DNA of 64,000 bases, taken from Asterias amurensis. Its lineage: Eukaryota > Echinodermata > Asteroidea > Forcipulatida > Asteriidae. The position numbers and the translations under genes were made by a program. Below are positions 22,001 through 31,200 of this stretch, in pieces (positions within the stretch are counted from its first letter, which is position 1; every line of letters begins with the position of its first letter). Under the pieces are notes generated by a model that saw only the letters and a program-made list of their open reading frames with translations, ran no database searches and was not told the DNA's origin. The DNA lies in NCBI RefSeq assembly GCF_032118995.1, contig NC_092648.1, positions 20,922,450 through 20,986,449 of the forward strand. The letters run 5' to 3'.

Positions 22001-23531
22001 TATAAGAACTAGAGGGCGCACGAGTGATGCTTCGTGCACAAATGCCACGGGACCACAAGATGACAAGCGCGTAATTCTGCACGCGCGTTGATTATGAAAT
22101 ACCATAGATATAGATTATTCTGTTTTATATCTATGTGAAATACATGTTTGATTTTTTTTTATTGAACGCTCACGCGATGCTGTTTGTTCAACTTACAAAA
22201 TAGCCGCACAAACACACGCTGTGAGATGCCAGTTTTGTCAACTTAGGCCGTGTCCGAAACGGCGACTTCGGCTACAGGTACGGCTAGGGCGCGCGCGTCT
22301 GCTATTCTTCAACACTGGCAGACGCGCTGATCTAGCCGTAGCTGTAGCCAAAGTCGCCAATTCGGACACGGCCTTAGAAAATGGCAGCCTGCGCGCATAG
22401 ACCTTATCGCAAATACCAATGCGCAAGCGCAGATTGTTGAATGAGGTGCATTGTGGGATAGATATTAATCAAATTTTGCTACCAGCTAGACCACAATGCA
22501 TCTAAATCCAAGCTTTACGCGCGCGCCCCAGTATTTGCGAAAAGGTCTAGAAAAGGTCTATAGACCTTTTCGCAAATACTGGGGCGCGCGCGTAAAGCTT
22601 GGATTTAGATGCATTGTGGTCTAGCTGGTAGCAAAATTTGATTAATATCTATCCCACAATGCACCTCATTCAACAATCTGCGCTTGCGCATTGGTATTTG
22701 CGATAAGGTCTATGCCGGAGCGCGTATATAGGCCAGTGCGCCCTCTAGTTCTTATATATAACTCTATGATCATAACCCTGTAGTGTAACTCGAAAATATC
22801 CAAATATAAGGGATATTACAATTAGTCCTGTGGTTGATCCGTTCTTTGTTGGGCGTTAGTCGCGCACACGCTGGATGCGCTGTGTGTAATAAAAGTCTTA
22901 AACTTGCCTTGGCGTTCAGTGTTGCGTGACAAAAAAAATGAATATCTACATCTTTGTACGCACGCGTTTCGGCGTATAGAGCGTTTTGAATTTTGCGCGT
23001 ATTATGATAGCCAATCAAAGACACGGATCGGAGTTTCCTTCCCAGGGGTTAGAGACGTACGCAGAGCTAGCGTAATACGGCGTGCTGCCCATGGTAGCGA
23101 GGTTGGTGCGGGTACCACTTGACGTGAAAACGACATGTATCTTCTCGTGACCCAGGTGGCCAATCGATCTCAAACTTCTACAGGTTTGTCAATTAATGCC
23201 AATTAATGTGTTGGATTGCATAAGGTGCTTACACTGACAGCAAGTGTTTTGTTAGCAAATGCAAATATGTAATAATCCTTTAATCACGTCCCTCTTTGAC
23301 TTTGCTTTGTAAATCCAGGAGGCTGAATGGGAATTGTCGCCTCACATCTCATCAACAACACCAGCCAACTTGGTCGGAGTGATCAATCTGGGTACACTCC
23401 TTCCTCCATGGCAGACCGAAAGTAATGTCGCCATCTTCGTGCCGCCAAATAGCAAAATGGATGCGGTGGTGGAGATCATCCGGGCACTTCAGTGTGCTGC
23501 TCATGCTCGTCAACCCAGCCCAGAAAATTGA
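13036..23531 (+). CDS. Uncharacterised GRAM/PH-like gene, copy B (complete)
   Basis: There are six coding exons: 13036-13086, 13699-13788, 14539-14749, 16535-16714, 18527-18750 and 23319-23531. All have consensus splice sites and compatible phases, giving 322 residues and a TGA stop at 23,529. Residues 1-47 are low-complexity and proline-containing. Residues 48-117 hold a probable helical region with SPASWSVLKNLEAQYG. Residues 118-225 form a GRAM/PH-like core (FSGERF, AGRIYLTNQRLILLS, then YESIQLADIRG). A short cysteine cluster follows (RCSCSCC). The last exon encodes LGTLLPPWQTESNVAIFVPP and a terminal amphipathic stretch. A GRAM-like fold implies binding to membrane lipids or a peripheral scaffold role; this is inference, and the function is unknown. 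Intron 4 carries three transposons that copy A lacks. Intron 5 (4.57 kb) holds the tandem and inverted repeats at 19,690-23,103. Copy B is the younger-looking intact model against which copy A was read. Confidence 0.82.
13900..14165 (-). mobile_element. tRNA-derived SINE in intron 2 of copy B
   Basis: It has the same head and tail as 2,164-2,440 (GACTCGAACC near 14,088 on the plus strand, with the tail AAGTGAACTTCACGC near 13,934). Its A box is decayed (CACTGCTCAGTAAG on the plus strand). The shared position with copy A makes it an old insertion. Confidence 0.6.
16243..16450. repeat. Palindromic element, CGATTTCACAAAAT ends
   Basis: It starts ATCGATTTCACAAAATTCTT and ends CGTTTCGTGAAATCAGC, with internal copies of AGGATTAATC. 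It is absent from copy A at this place in intron 3, so it was inserted into copy B after duplication. Confidence 0.5.
16739..17074. mobile_element. Decayed AGGCAGTGGACAC-family element, intron 4 of copy B
   Basis: ATTGGACACCTTTGGTA is at the left and CCAATAGTGCCAAGTGCC before TTAA at 17,075. It is the counterpart of 5,640-5,874 in copy A. Confidence 0.65.
17079..17442. mobile_element. TTAA element, AGGGAAGGTACAC family
   Basis: 364 bases lie between TTAA at 17,075 and 17,443. The ends are AGGGAAGGTACACTTTG and AACGTGTACTTTCCCT, with a central stem GACTTCTAACTAGAAGTC. It is absent from copy A. The related element at 42,829-43,194 has the same centre. Confidence 0.85.
17447..17826. mobile_element. 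TTAA element, AGGCAGTGGACAC family, full length
   Basis: 380 bases lie between TTAA at 17,443 and 17,827. The left TTAA is the same one that closes the previous element, so the two are joined end to end. It is absent from copy A. Confidence 0.85.
17837..18418. mobile_element. TTAA element, AGCCATTGGACC family, long form
   Basis: It starts AGCCATTGGACC after TTAA at 17,833 and ends GGTCCAATGGCT before ATAA (decayed TTAA). Copy A shows the empty site as TTAA at 5,881 followed by the same flank, GTGCCTAC. It contains an inner second AGCCATTGGACC start and a segment nearly identical to 10,395-10,972. Confidence 0.85.
18930..19345. other. Intron 5 of copy B, no feature recognised
   Basis: AT-rich sequence after the end of similarity with copy A (about 18,925). 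I see no coding signal and no clear repeat. Confidence 0.4.
19351..19555. repeat. Direct repeat, 136-bp spacing
   Basis: CTCCATGCATGCATACATTC is at 19,351 and again at 19,487. Each is followed by GCAAGATAT and CTTCCCTTACACGCACTA. Confidence 0.75.
19690..20635. repeat. Pyrimidine-rich tandem repeat, three diverged units of about 290 bp
   Basis: The plus strand is strongly C+T rich. The phrase TTTCCAG/CTCGTT...GCGCGGGTC recurs near 19,758, 20,052 and 20,334. Each is followed in the same order by a TTTAGTTTATTATTTTCCTG-like run, CCCAGCCC, ACAGACGTACCAC (units 2 and 3), CCCGTCCC..ATCTAACCC and a CTTTGCACTTTTTGCC-like end. It looks like a degenerate minisatellite or satellite fragment in intron 5 of copy B. 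Confidence 0.7.
20646..20765. repeat. 61-bp tandem duplication
   Basis: GTTACTGGACGCTCGCGCTG at 20,646 and GTTACTACACGCTTACGCTT at 20,707 start two related units, both with CTGTGACxTCA and CTGCCC/ATGCCC. Confidence 0.6.
20823..20950. mobile_element. Harbinger-like short element, right end lost
   Basis: It starts GGCCGTGTCCGATTTGG after TTA and contains the complementary GCCGTAGCC...GCCGCCAAT arm, like the intact copy at 22,246-22,373. The right terminus is replaced by other sequence. Confidence 0.5.
21309..21366. mobile_element. 58-bp hAT-like miniature element
   Basis: It has perfect 19-bp inverted ends (CATTGATCTCCATTATACT) flanked by the 8-bp direct repeat GTCTCTAA (21,301-21,308 and 21,367-21,374). 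The opposite arm at 23,049-23,056 shows the single uninterrupted site. An 8-bp duplication fits hAT transposons. Confidence 0.8.
21621..21798. mobile_element. 178-bp element with ATAGACCTTATGC ends
   Basis: Inverted ends ATAGACCTTATGC..TGACGTCAT and ATGACGTTATGCGCATAAGG-TCTAT mark it. The opposite arm (22,815-22,830) reads through without it, so it is an insertion. The ends resemble those of the palindrome at 22,395-22,715. Confidence 0.7.
21837..21986. repeat. Foldback inside the left arm
   Basis: Outer arms GGTTATGATCGAGCAATGC / GCCTTGCTCGATCATAACC enclose inner arms GATCACCCCTGGGAGCGAGG / CCTCGTTCCCAGGGGTGATC. The opposite large arm has only GGTTATGATCATAGAG here. Confidence 0.7.
22246..22373. 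mobile_element. PIF/Harbinger-like miniature element
   Basis: 128 bases have ends GGCCGTGTCCGAA / TTCGGACACGGCC, flanked by TTA on both sides (22,243-22,245 and 22,374-22,376). The 3-bp TTA duplication fits PIF/Harbinger. Confidence 0.7.
22395..22715. repeat. Near-perfect palindrome with 155-bp identical arms
   Basis: The left arm 22,395-22,549 and right arm 22,561-22,715 are exact reverse complements as read by eye. They are separated by 11 bases that repeat the arm's last bases (GAAAAGGTCTA). The ends read ATAGACCTTATCGCAAATAC. Confidence 0.9.
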
Positions 23532-23846
23532 TTTAAAAGACAAGGAATGAGGTTTTGGGGTAGAATTTCTGCGTCTATATGCTCGTTTGGCTGTTGTTTT
23601 GTTCACTTTTCCTTTTGAAGAAATGGAAATCTTGCCGCGATGCACGTTTGGTTGGATAGGTTCAGTTCAGTTTAGTTCAGGTCATCAAACTATAGAAAAT
23701 GATTTATCCACTGGTTTTATGTGGAGTGGAGATTTTCGAAAGCAAGAGAATTGTAACAAATTTCCATTCTGTCCAAACTAGATAGGGGTTGGTCTATTTT
23801 CATTGAAGGGTGTAAGCGGTTAAAGACACCTCATATTGTTCGTTAC

Positions 23847-23852
23847 ATTAAA
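23847..23852 (+). promoter_or_regulatory. Candidate poly(A) signal of copy B (ATTAAA)
   Basis: ATTAAA lies 316 bases after the stop at 23,531, just before a transposon. It is a common variant signal; use is unproven. Confidence 0.3.
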
Positions 23853-23854
23853 TA

Positions 23855-24179
23855 CACCCATGGACACTATTGGTAATTGTCAAAGACCACTCTTCTCACT
23901 TAATGTATCTCAACATATGCATAAAATAACAAACCTGTGAAAGTTTGAACTCAATTGGTCGTCGAAGTTGCGAGATAAGTGGAAGAAAAAATACCCTTGC
24001 CACACGAAGCTGTGTGGTTTTTAGATACTTGATTTCGAGACCTCAAAATCTACGTTACTTCAGAGGAAGCTGTTTCTCACAATGTGTCATACTATCAACA
24101 GCTCTCCGTCACTCGTTATACCAAGTAAGGTTTTATGCTAATAATTATTTTGAGTAATTACCATAAGTGTCCACTGCCT
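23855..24179. mobile_element. TTAA element, AGGCAGTGGACAC family, left end worn
   Basis: It has TGGACACTATTGGTAATTG at the left and AGTGTCCACTGCCT before TTAA at 24,180. The central stem is shortened. Confidence 0.7.
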
Positions 24180-24839
24180 TTAATATACACAGATGCATGC
24201 TTGATTATCGTACGTGTATCTGTTGAACTGCCAGTCAGCAGTCACCAGATTATGTTATGACAAACGATAATGGCTGTTTCACAAGCGGGCACCGTGGCAA
24301 CTTGCAAAACGTGCCTCGAGGTGAGTTTCTGTGATTTTGTTTTATTCGGCTAAGCCGTATTTTTTATTGATTTCTGATCAACGTGGGGAGGGGGAGCACT
24401 CGACGAAATCATTTCGCATGATGCTAATACCAACATTATAATCACTGTAAAAAGTAGGTTTAAGATAAACATATTGCATACTGTTTCATTATATTAAAGT
24501 AACGGCCTTCAAAACCAGCGGCCTACTTCAAACTGTCAAGAATAATTTTAAGCCAGTATACATTTCCTGCTTCCAACTACTCAGAAACAAATATTTGTGT
24601 TATTTGCGTCTATAAACGAGCTTCCTTTTAAACAAGTACTCAGGCAATGTTTTAAAACGGGAACGCTATTTTAAACTTGTTTATAATGTTTGTGTTGATT
24701 GTTTGTAAGTAATTTTGATAATTCATTACACACTTCTGAATTTTTCGTAATATTCGATCAACAAAATGGTTCCCAGCCATTGACCTACATATTATTATGA
24801 GATCAGTGGCCAAAGTCCGAAGGTTGTGAAAATAAATTA

Positions 24840-25212
24840 ATAAATTAGTTTTAGTAAATTTTTCTTTGTTCAACCTAAAATTATTTAAACATTTACCCAG
24901 TCAGTTTCCCTTGTGGTTTATTATTTCGAAAAATGCATTATTTTACAAAACGGGGTAGCAACTTTGAATTTGACTATGTAGTTTAAGGGGCAAATCATTC
25001 TGTTAATGTTTATATTATCATGTGGTGATAAATTAGTTTTAGTAAATTTTGCTTTGTTCAACCTAAAATTATTTAAAGCATTTACCCAGACAGTTTCCCT
25101 TGTGGTTATTACTTCGACTAAGGAATTATTTTACAAAATGGGGTAGCAACTTTGAATTTAACTTCGTAGTTTAAGGGGCAAATCATTATGTTATTAATGT
25201 TTATACTATAAT
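24840..25212. repeat. Tandem duplication of about 187 bp
   Basis: TAAATTAGTTTTAGTAAATT begins two units at 24,841 and 25,029. They share CCTAAAATTATTTAAA, CAGTTTCCCTTGTGG and GGGGTAGCAACTTTGAATTT. Copy A at 8,445-8,580 has one unit, so the doubling followed the gene duplication. Confidence 0.75.
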
Positions 25213-25243
25213 GTGTAAGGTGATCGCACTAAATACTCTCTGG

Positions 25244-25390
25244 GGTCGATTTCACAAAGAGTTAGGACTAGTCCTCACTTAGGACTAGTCCTAAGAGATA
25301 TCAAAAATGCATAGCTAGTCTTAAGTTAGGACGAGCAACTCGTCCTAAGTCGAGATAAGACTAGTCCTAACTCTTTGTGAAATCCACCCC
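25244..25390. repeat. Palindromic element, CGATTTCACAAAGAG ends
   Basis: GGGGTCGATTTCACAAAGAG and CTCTTTGTGAAATCCACCCC are the ends; ACTAGTCCTAA repeats lie inside. A close relative is at 55,386-55,519. Confidence 0.75.
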
Positions 25391-25779
25391 TGGTCACTTT
25401 ATCCTTTAAACTGGTACCATAGTCTTGATTCATCGCGTTCAGTGGGTGCTTAAAGGACACATTCAAACTGCAGATGGCGCTGATCCAGTTGTGCACATAT
25501 TGAGACTGTAACTTCTTGGACCGAGACTACGGACACCAACGCGCAAAAGCAAGACCAGTGCCCACAACTTCATAAAGCATAATAAACACAAACACTTGCT
25601 GAGAACAAAGTAGTGTTGCTTATAATAGAAAACCAAGTTTGCATTGTGGCTGGTGCGGCCCAACTAAATCTTTGCTTTGCAAAGAAATCTGGCAAGCAGT
25701 TTTTTCTGCTTAACAATTTTTATGAAATTGGGCCCAGTGCCCAGACTCACAAAATTGTAAGCAGATAGAAAATGCTTAA

Positions 25780-26140
25780 AGCCATTATACACTTTCGGTA
25801 AACAGTATTGTCCAAGTTCCACACTTCGTGTATCACAACTTCTATATAAAATAAGAATCCTGTGGAAATTTAGGCTCATCCGGTCATCGGAGTCGGGAGA
25901 AAATAACAGGGAAACCCACTCCTGTTTTCGCGCGTTTCGCCGTTTCATGACACGTGTTAATAACAAATCCGTAATTCTCGCTAACGAGAATTTATATTGT
26001 TTTACCGTTTTCTCAAAAAGTAAAGCATTTCATGGACTAATATTTCAAGAGAAGTCTTTCACCATTACCTTCTGTAAACCCTGTAAATTATTTGTAAATC
26101 TGTGAACTTTTTTTTTCTGTACCGAAATGGTCCAATGGCT
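25780..26140. mobile_element. TTAA element, AGCCATTGGACC family
   Basis: 361 bases lie between TTAA at 25,776 and 26,141. The left end AGCCATTATACACTTTCGG has drifted; the right end is GGTCCAATGGCT. Confidence 0.8.
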
Positions 26141-26680
26141 TTAAAAGATTCGTTTATCAAACACAACTTTGCAGGGAACCATCCATAAGTAATGTGCATT
26201 ACCTTGAATTTTAGACTGGTAACCCAATTCTGCTCAACATGATTTGTCTCTGCTTAGCTCATTTGGGTGTTATGATAAAAAACAGTTTTAGGTTATTGGG
26301 TTAGTATACTTTGTCTCTAATGCAAAAAAATCTAAGCTAACAGCAAACAGTACTTTTAATGTGTGTCTGGCATTGTTTGAATTAGTAAGGAAATTAACAA
26401 TAAAGGATCATCGAAATAATAAATAAATAATATGCTTTTTTTCAGATATTATGAATATTAATATTGTGTTTTTTTAAACACAAACTATATTTTTTATTCC
26501 TGAATTTAACAGCTATCACTAGGTAATTATTATTTCATTAATGAGAAAATTTTTCACAAAAATAATTGAAGTACAATTTGATGTAAAAAATAAAAGGATA
26601 ACAAGATCAAGCTTTTACAACCATAAAAATAAAAGGACAACAAGATCAAGCTTTTACAACCATAAAGCAACTTTCAAATA

Positions 26681-27720
26681 AGATCTCTTAATTTCTTCGA
26701 TTCAAGGAATCAACTCAAAATTTGACGAGGCTCAACTCCACTGTTTGGAAGGGTGAGGCCACTTTCATTTTGCAAGGGCACTTCCATTGGAAAACCTAAA
26801 AGTCAATGGGAAACCAAGGGGCACCAAGGCAAGGACCAGGGGCAACAGAGGGCATGGCCTTTGTGGCCTGCGTGTAATTCCAGGCCTCTTGCAACTCTCA
26901 CACTAAACTTGTTATGCTCAGAAAGTCTTGAAGTAGTATCTTCATGACCCTTACACTGGTAACAGACAAAACAACAATCATTTAATTTCTGTCAAAAAAA
27001 ACCTTAAAACAGAAACAATTTGTTGAATTTGCGTGACAGCCGGTCCAAACTTGATTCAGTTTGTTGTGACTTCTGCCATCCTAACTTTTACCCTTTTTTT
27101 TTTAATAAAAACATATTTTACTTTTTGTTTTCCTTTTTCAGGATGCATAAGTTTGAGGAAATTGGGCCCCAAGTCTGCAATTATAAAAACAAATGTTTAA
27201 TTCTGACATTTCTCTTTGAAAATATCATCAACAAATATAATGAGGATTTAAGAAAGCTATACAAAGAACATTCTTTGAGAAATAATACTTCTTTTAAGAA
27301 AGAAAAGGCAAACAGCCCACAACTACTAATATAGATTCCAACATTTGATAGAATTGTCAATTATAGCAACAATTTTATTAAGGTTTAAGATCTATTTTTG
27401 TGTCAACATGTAAACACATAAAACAGAAACACACAGCTCTGTTAGATACCCTCTGTGGACATTCCTTTGTACTGTGCACAATCCTATTCTTCATCACTGT
27501 AAAAAAACTGTATAATTGTATGTAAGCCACATAATATTTCAGATCCCTGCCTTGTGTGGACCTCTTTTGTCCTCGGGTCCACACTTCGTATGTAATGCTT
27601 ACCTAGAAATAACAGCCGAAAAACAGATCAAATTAGACTTTTTTCCCACCTTTAAGACAAAGCAAACTCCGATAACTAAGTTTGTTTCAGAAGAACCAAC
27701 AGCCACCTTTTTAGAGACTT
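26681..27720. other. Spacer between the copy B flank and DNAAF2
   Basis: It contains a repeat fragment with GGGGCACCAAGGCAAGG at about 26,740-26,890, related in opposite orientation to 32,620-32,810. The rest is AT-rich. Short open frames here have no recognisable features. Confidence 0.4.
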
Positions 27721-27730
27721 GTTTGGCTAA

Positions 27731-28149
27731 AGGCACTGGACACCTTTTGGTAATTGACAAAGACCAGTCCTCTCACTTGGTGTATCTCAACATGCGCATA
27801 AATAGCAAACCTGTGAATAATTTGACTCAATTGGTCATCAAAGTTGCAAGAGAATAATGAAAGAAAAAAGAAATCTTTTGCTCATTTTTGGACAAAAATG
27901 CAAGGCTTACCCCAAGTGATTTTATCAAATTCTGCACAAAATTATATGTGCAATCACTCAGATGCTACCTCAAATAGGCTTCAGACCTGAAATTTTTCAT
28001 TAGATTTAAGTATTTGAGTGAGATATTAACTCTTTATTATTATGTTATTTCAGAGGGAGCCGTCTGTCACAATATTTTATACTATTAACAGCTCTCCATT
28101 CATTTATGCAAATAATTATTTTGAGTAATACCAATAGTGTCCAGTGCCT
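27731..28149. mobile_element. TTAA element, AGGCAGTGGACAC family, diverged long copy
   Basis: It starts AGGCACTGGACACCTTTTGG after CTAA and ends AGTGTCCAGTGCCT before TTAA at 28,150. It ends 110 bases beyond the DNAAF2 stop and may lie in its 3' untranslated region. Confidence 0.75.
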
Positions 28150-28258
28150 TTAAAAGATTAATGACTTCTATGGAAAAGAGTTTTCAAACTAGTCATCTGT
28201 AATTTGGCATGAGACAAAGGAAAACAACAGGAACCTGAACTATGTAGATGGTTATATC

Positions 28259-31200
28259 TTACTCATCGAGCTCAAACATGACGTCATTGCTGAAAACCAC
28301 AGCGCTGTTAGTCCGATGATCCTGCAGCTCCAAGGGAATACTATCATCCTGGTTGTCATTTTGGTCACATGCTGTTGCCTTTGTATCGCTGTTATGTTGG
28401 ACATCTGCTTTCCCAGTTTTTGGATCATCTTTATCAGCTGTTTTCACACTATGCTGCGCGGCGGCTTTTCCTTTTGCTGTGCTCTCACCTGGGTCATTAC
28501 CGTTTTTATGCTTCTGGTTTTGTTTTGTGCTGACCGTTTGTTCCTCTATCTTCTCCTTGAACCCTTGGTTTTGCCTGGCGGCAGCGATATTGCCTTCAGA
28601 TGAAGTGGCACGAAGTGGGTAGCTGGATTCGAACCACGCTTCCTTCATCTCACGCCTGTCTTCATCGAATGCCATCGCTCTCTTCGCAGCATTCATCTTT
28701 TTCCGTTGACGCTTGCTAGATTTGGGTTTCTTCTTCTTGTTCCCATTTGAGATGACCGTACCACCATCATCACCACCGCTGGAATCGCTGCTCGTCTGTC
28801 TCTCCATGCGGCCTCCCATATCTGGGAAGACGACCTCCTCCAGAAACTCCGGCTCTTCCTCTTCGTAATTGTTCCCGCCCCAGTAGTGGATCTCTGAATC
28901 GCTGGAGGCACCTTGATTTTGAGATCTGTCCCGAAGCTTTGTGATGAACCTCCTCGGTCTGGGAGGTTGGTATCGTTTGTTTTTACCCTTTGCTTTTCTT
29001 GGACTGTTACTAACCATCGTCTCGACAACAACATCTTCACTGAAACTTACTGACCTCTGACTTCTGCGGTAGTGGGTTCCATCTTTTAAGACACTTCGGA
29101 GGCCAGAGGGAGAGCAAGGGGTTGAACACGGGCTGGAAACGTCACTTCCAGTTGAGTCGTCTTGCTTCAGGTCCAGCTTGAGAGAGGCTGCGACATTGGA
29201 GATCTCTCCTATCACAGCATCGACCACTTTGTCTGTGACTGTACCTAACGCAGCATCAGACATGGCTTCTTCACTTGATCTATAATACGCTTCTGGGTAT
29301 CCATTCACTTTGGGCTGAAGGAGAAGTGAAAAACATTGAGAGTTAAATTCAATTAAAAAAAATTTCCGTATTGGTGAAAAAAGGAGATTAGGCCTAATAA
29401 ACAAATTAAGTACAATTATTTGAGTCAAAGACAGTCAAGAACAGGTGAAGAAAATATTCAATGAAAATGAAATGAAAATTGAATGTAATGGATACGGAGC
29501 AAAGCAATATGGGTTACAAGATGAGTTACAACCTAAAATCCATCATACTCAATTACTGGTCAATGTAAAATTTAACGCAAAATGCAGGCCTAATCCAGTT
29601 ATTAAAATATCTTAGGTTTTTACTTTTGTGGGCATTGCCAAACCTATGGGCAGAGCATTGATGCTTGATTCCCGCACATTGTGTTAAATGACAGCAATGA
29701 AAACATCTATGCAATCTTGGTCTATGTGCTATGGTGCAACTTTTTACCCAATACAAATAGCTCCTAGTACTAAATAAAACTCCTGTAGAAAAGATATAGA
29801 TTAGGCCTATAATAAAAATAACATTACTAATTGATAAAAAACAGTATAGAAACGAAAACAGTATAGTAAACTAAAAAAATGAAAATAAATTAATTTCTTG
29901 TGTAAATAAAAAGTACAATAATGCACATGTATTAGGCAAAAACATTCAAAGATACAGCCAAGAGCAATTAAAATACACAGGAAGGAAAAAGAAACAGCTT
30001 GAGCTTGAAGGATTGCCTCAAAGAAACAAAGTTCCTGTCTAGAGGCGCTCCTCTCCAGCTGGTCCTAACATATTGAAATATAAAAAAACATAAATATCCA
30101 AACAGCAAAAATCAGCAATAAAAATGCACATAATTTCCATGTAGTATAGTGCATCGCGCTAAACCTGGTTCATACTTCCTGTGTATTCAAATGCGATACG
30201 AATTTGACGTGAACTTTACGTCACAACTCAGTTTTCGCATCAATATTGGCAAGAGAGTTGACCACAACTCAACAGCTGCGAATTATTTGTTGCAAGTATG
30301 TGACGTCAACACTCGTATCGCATTCGCATTTACAGGAAGTATGAACCGGGCTTTATCCATAAAAAACTTTTTGCATTGCTCGGTGTGTATTGTCATGTTC
30401 AAAATATTGCACTTGCACACAATGCGTTCTGCAGGATGGACACATGGTGCTCCTGTGTCCCAAGGAATTCTGTCCACGGGAGATTCGGTCCCCCATATTG
30501 GAAATTAACATGGGCAGGAGGAGGATAATTCAAAAGAGGGCGCTATCAGAAGAAGTTTGTACACAGTTTGTCATATGGGGGACCGAATCTCCGGGGGAAG
30601 CATCTCCTGCCACACCGGCCTAATTCATAAGGGCCTCGGGGATTTTGATTCGTGCGCCCTCCTGGAGACAAGTGAATATATCAAGACTTTTTAAGTTTTG
30701 TGGCATATCATGGAGGTCAAGCACACTGGACTCAAATCAAACTCTGATGTTTCTGATCAGCAGAGTGTGGGTTCGAGTCCCTGTCTTCACAACAGTGTCA
30801 TTGAGAATGACACCTTAAAGGCAGTGGACACTATTGGTAATTACTCAAAATAATTATTATCATAAAACCTTACTTGGTAACGAGTAATGGGGAGAGGTTG
30901 ATGGTATAACAAATTGTGAGAAGCGGCTCCCTCTGAAGGAATGTAGTTTTCGCGAAAGAAGTAATTTTTCACGAATTTGATTTCGAGACCTCAAGTTTAG
31001 AATTGGAGGTCTCGAAATCAAGCATCTTAAAGCACACAACGTCGTGTCACAAGGCTGTTTTTTCTTTCATATTGTCTCACAACTTCGACGACCGATTGAG
31101 CTCAAATTTTCAAAGGTTTGTTATTTTATGCATATGTTGAGATACACCAACTGTGAAGACTAATTGTAAATCTTGACTGGAGCATTTCAAGGGCACCAGG

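Larger units (their letters stand above)
21257..23103. repeat. Large interrupted inverted repeat in intron 5 of copy B
   Basis: The right arm 22,737-23,103 (367 bases) is the reverse complement of pieces of 21,257-22,021. Landmarks are CTCGCTACCATGGGCAGC / GCTGCCCATGGTAGCGAG at the outer ends and AACTAGAGGGCGCAC / GTGCGCCCTCTAGTT at the inner ends. The left arm is longer because it holds a 58-bp element with its 8-bp target copy, a 178-bp element and a foldback of about 140 bases. The spacer (22,022-22,736) holds two more elements. Confidence 0.85.
24465..26680. repeat. 3' flank of copy B, paralogous to 8,110-9,720
   Basis: This is the second copy of the downstream duplicated block. It also contains an internal tandem duplication (24,840-25,212), a palindromic element (25,244-25,390) and a TTAA element (25,780-26,140) that copy A lacks. 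No coding potential was recognised. Confidence 0.75.

Noticed and set aside
28353-28622. Plus-strand frames opposite DNAAF2 exon 4
   Set aside because: Antisense shadows of the real coding exon.
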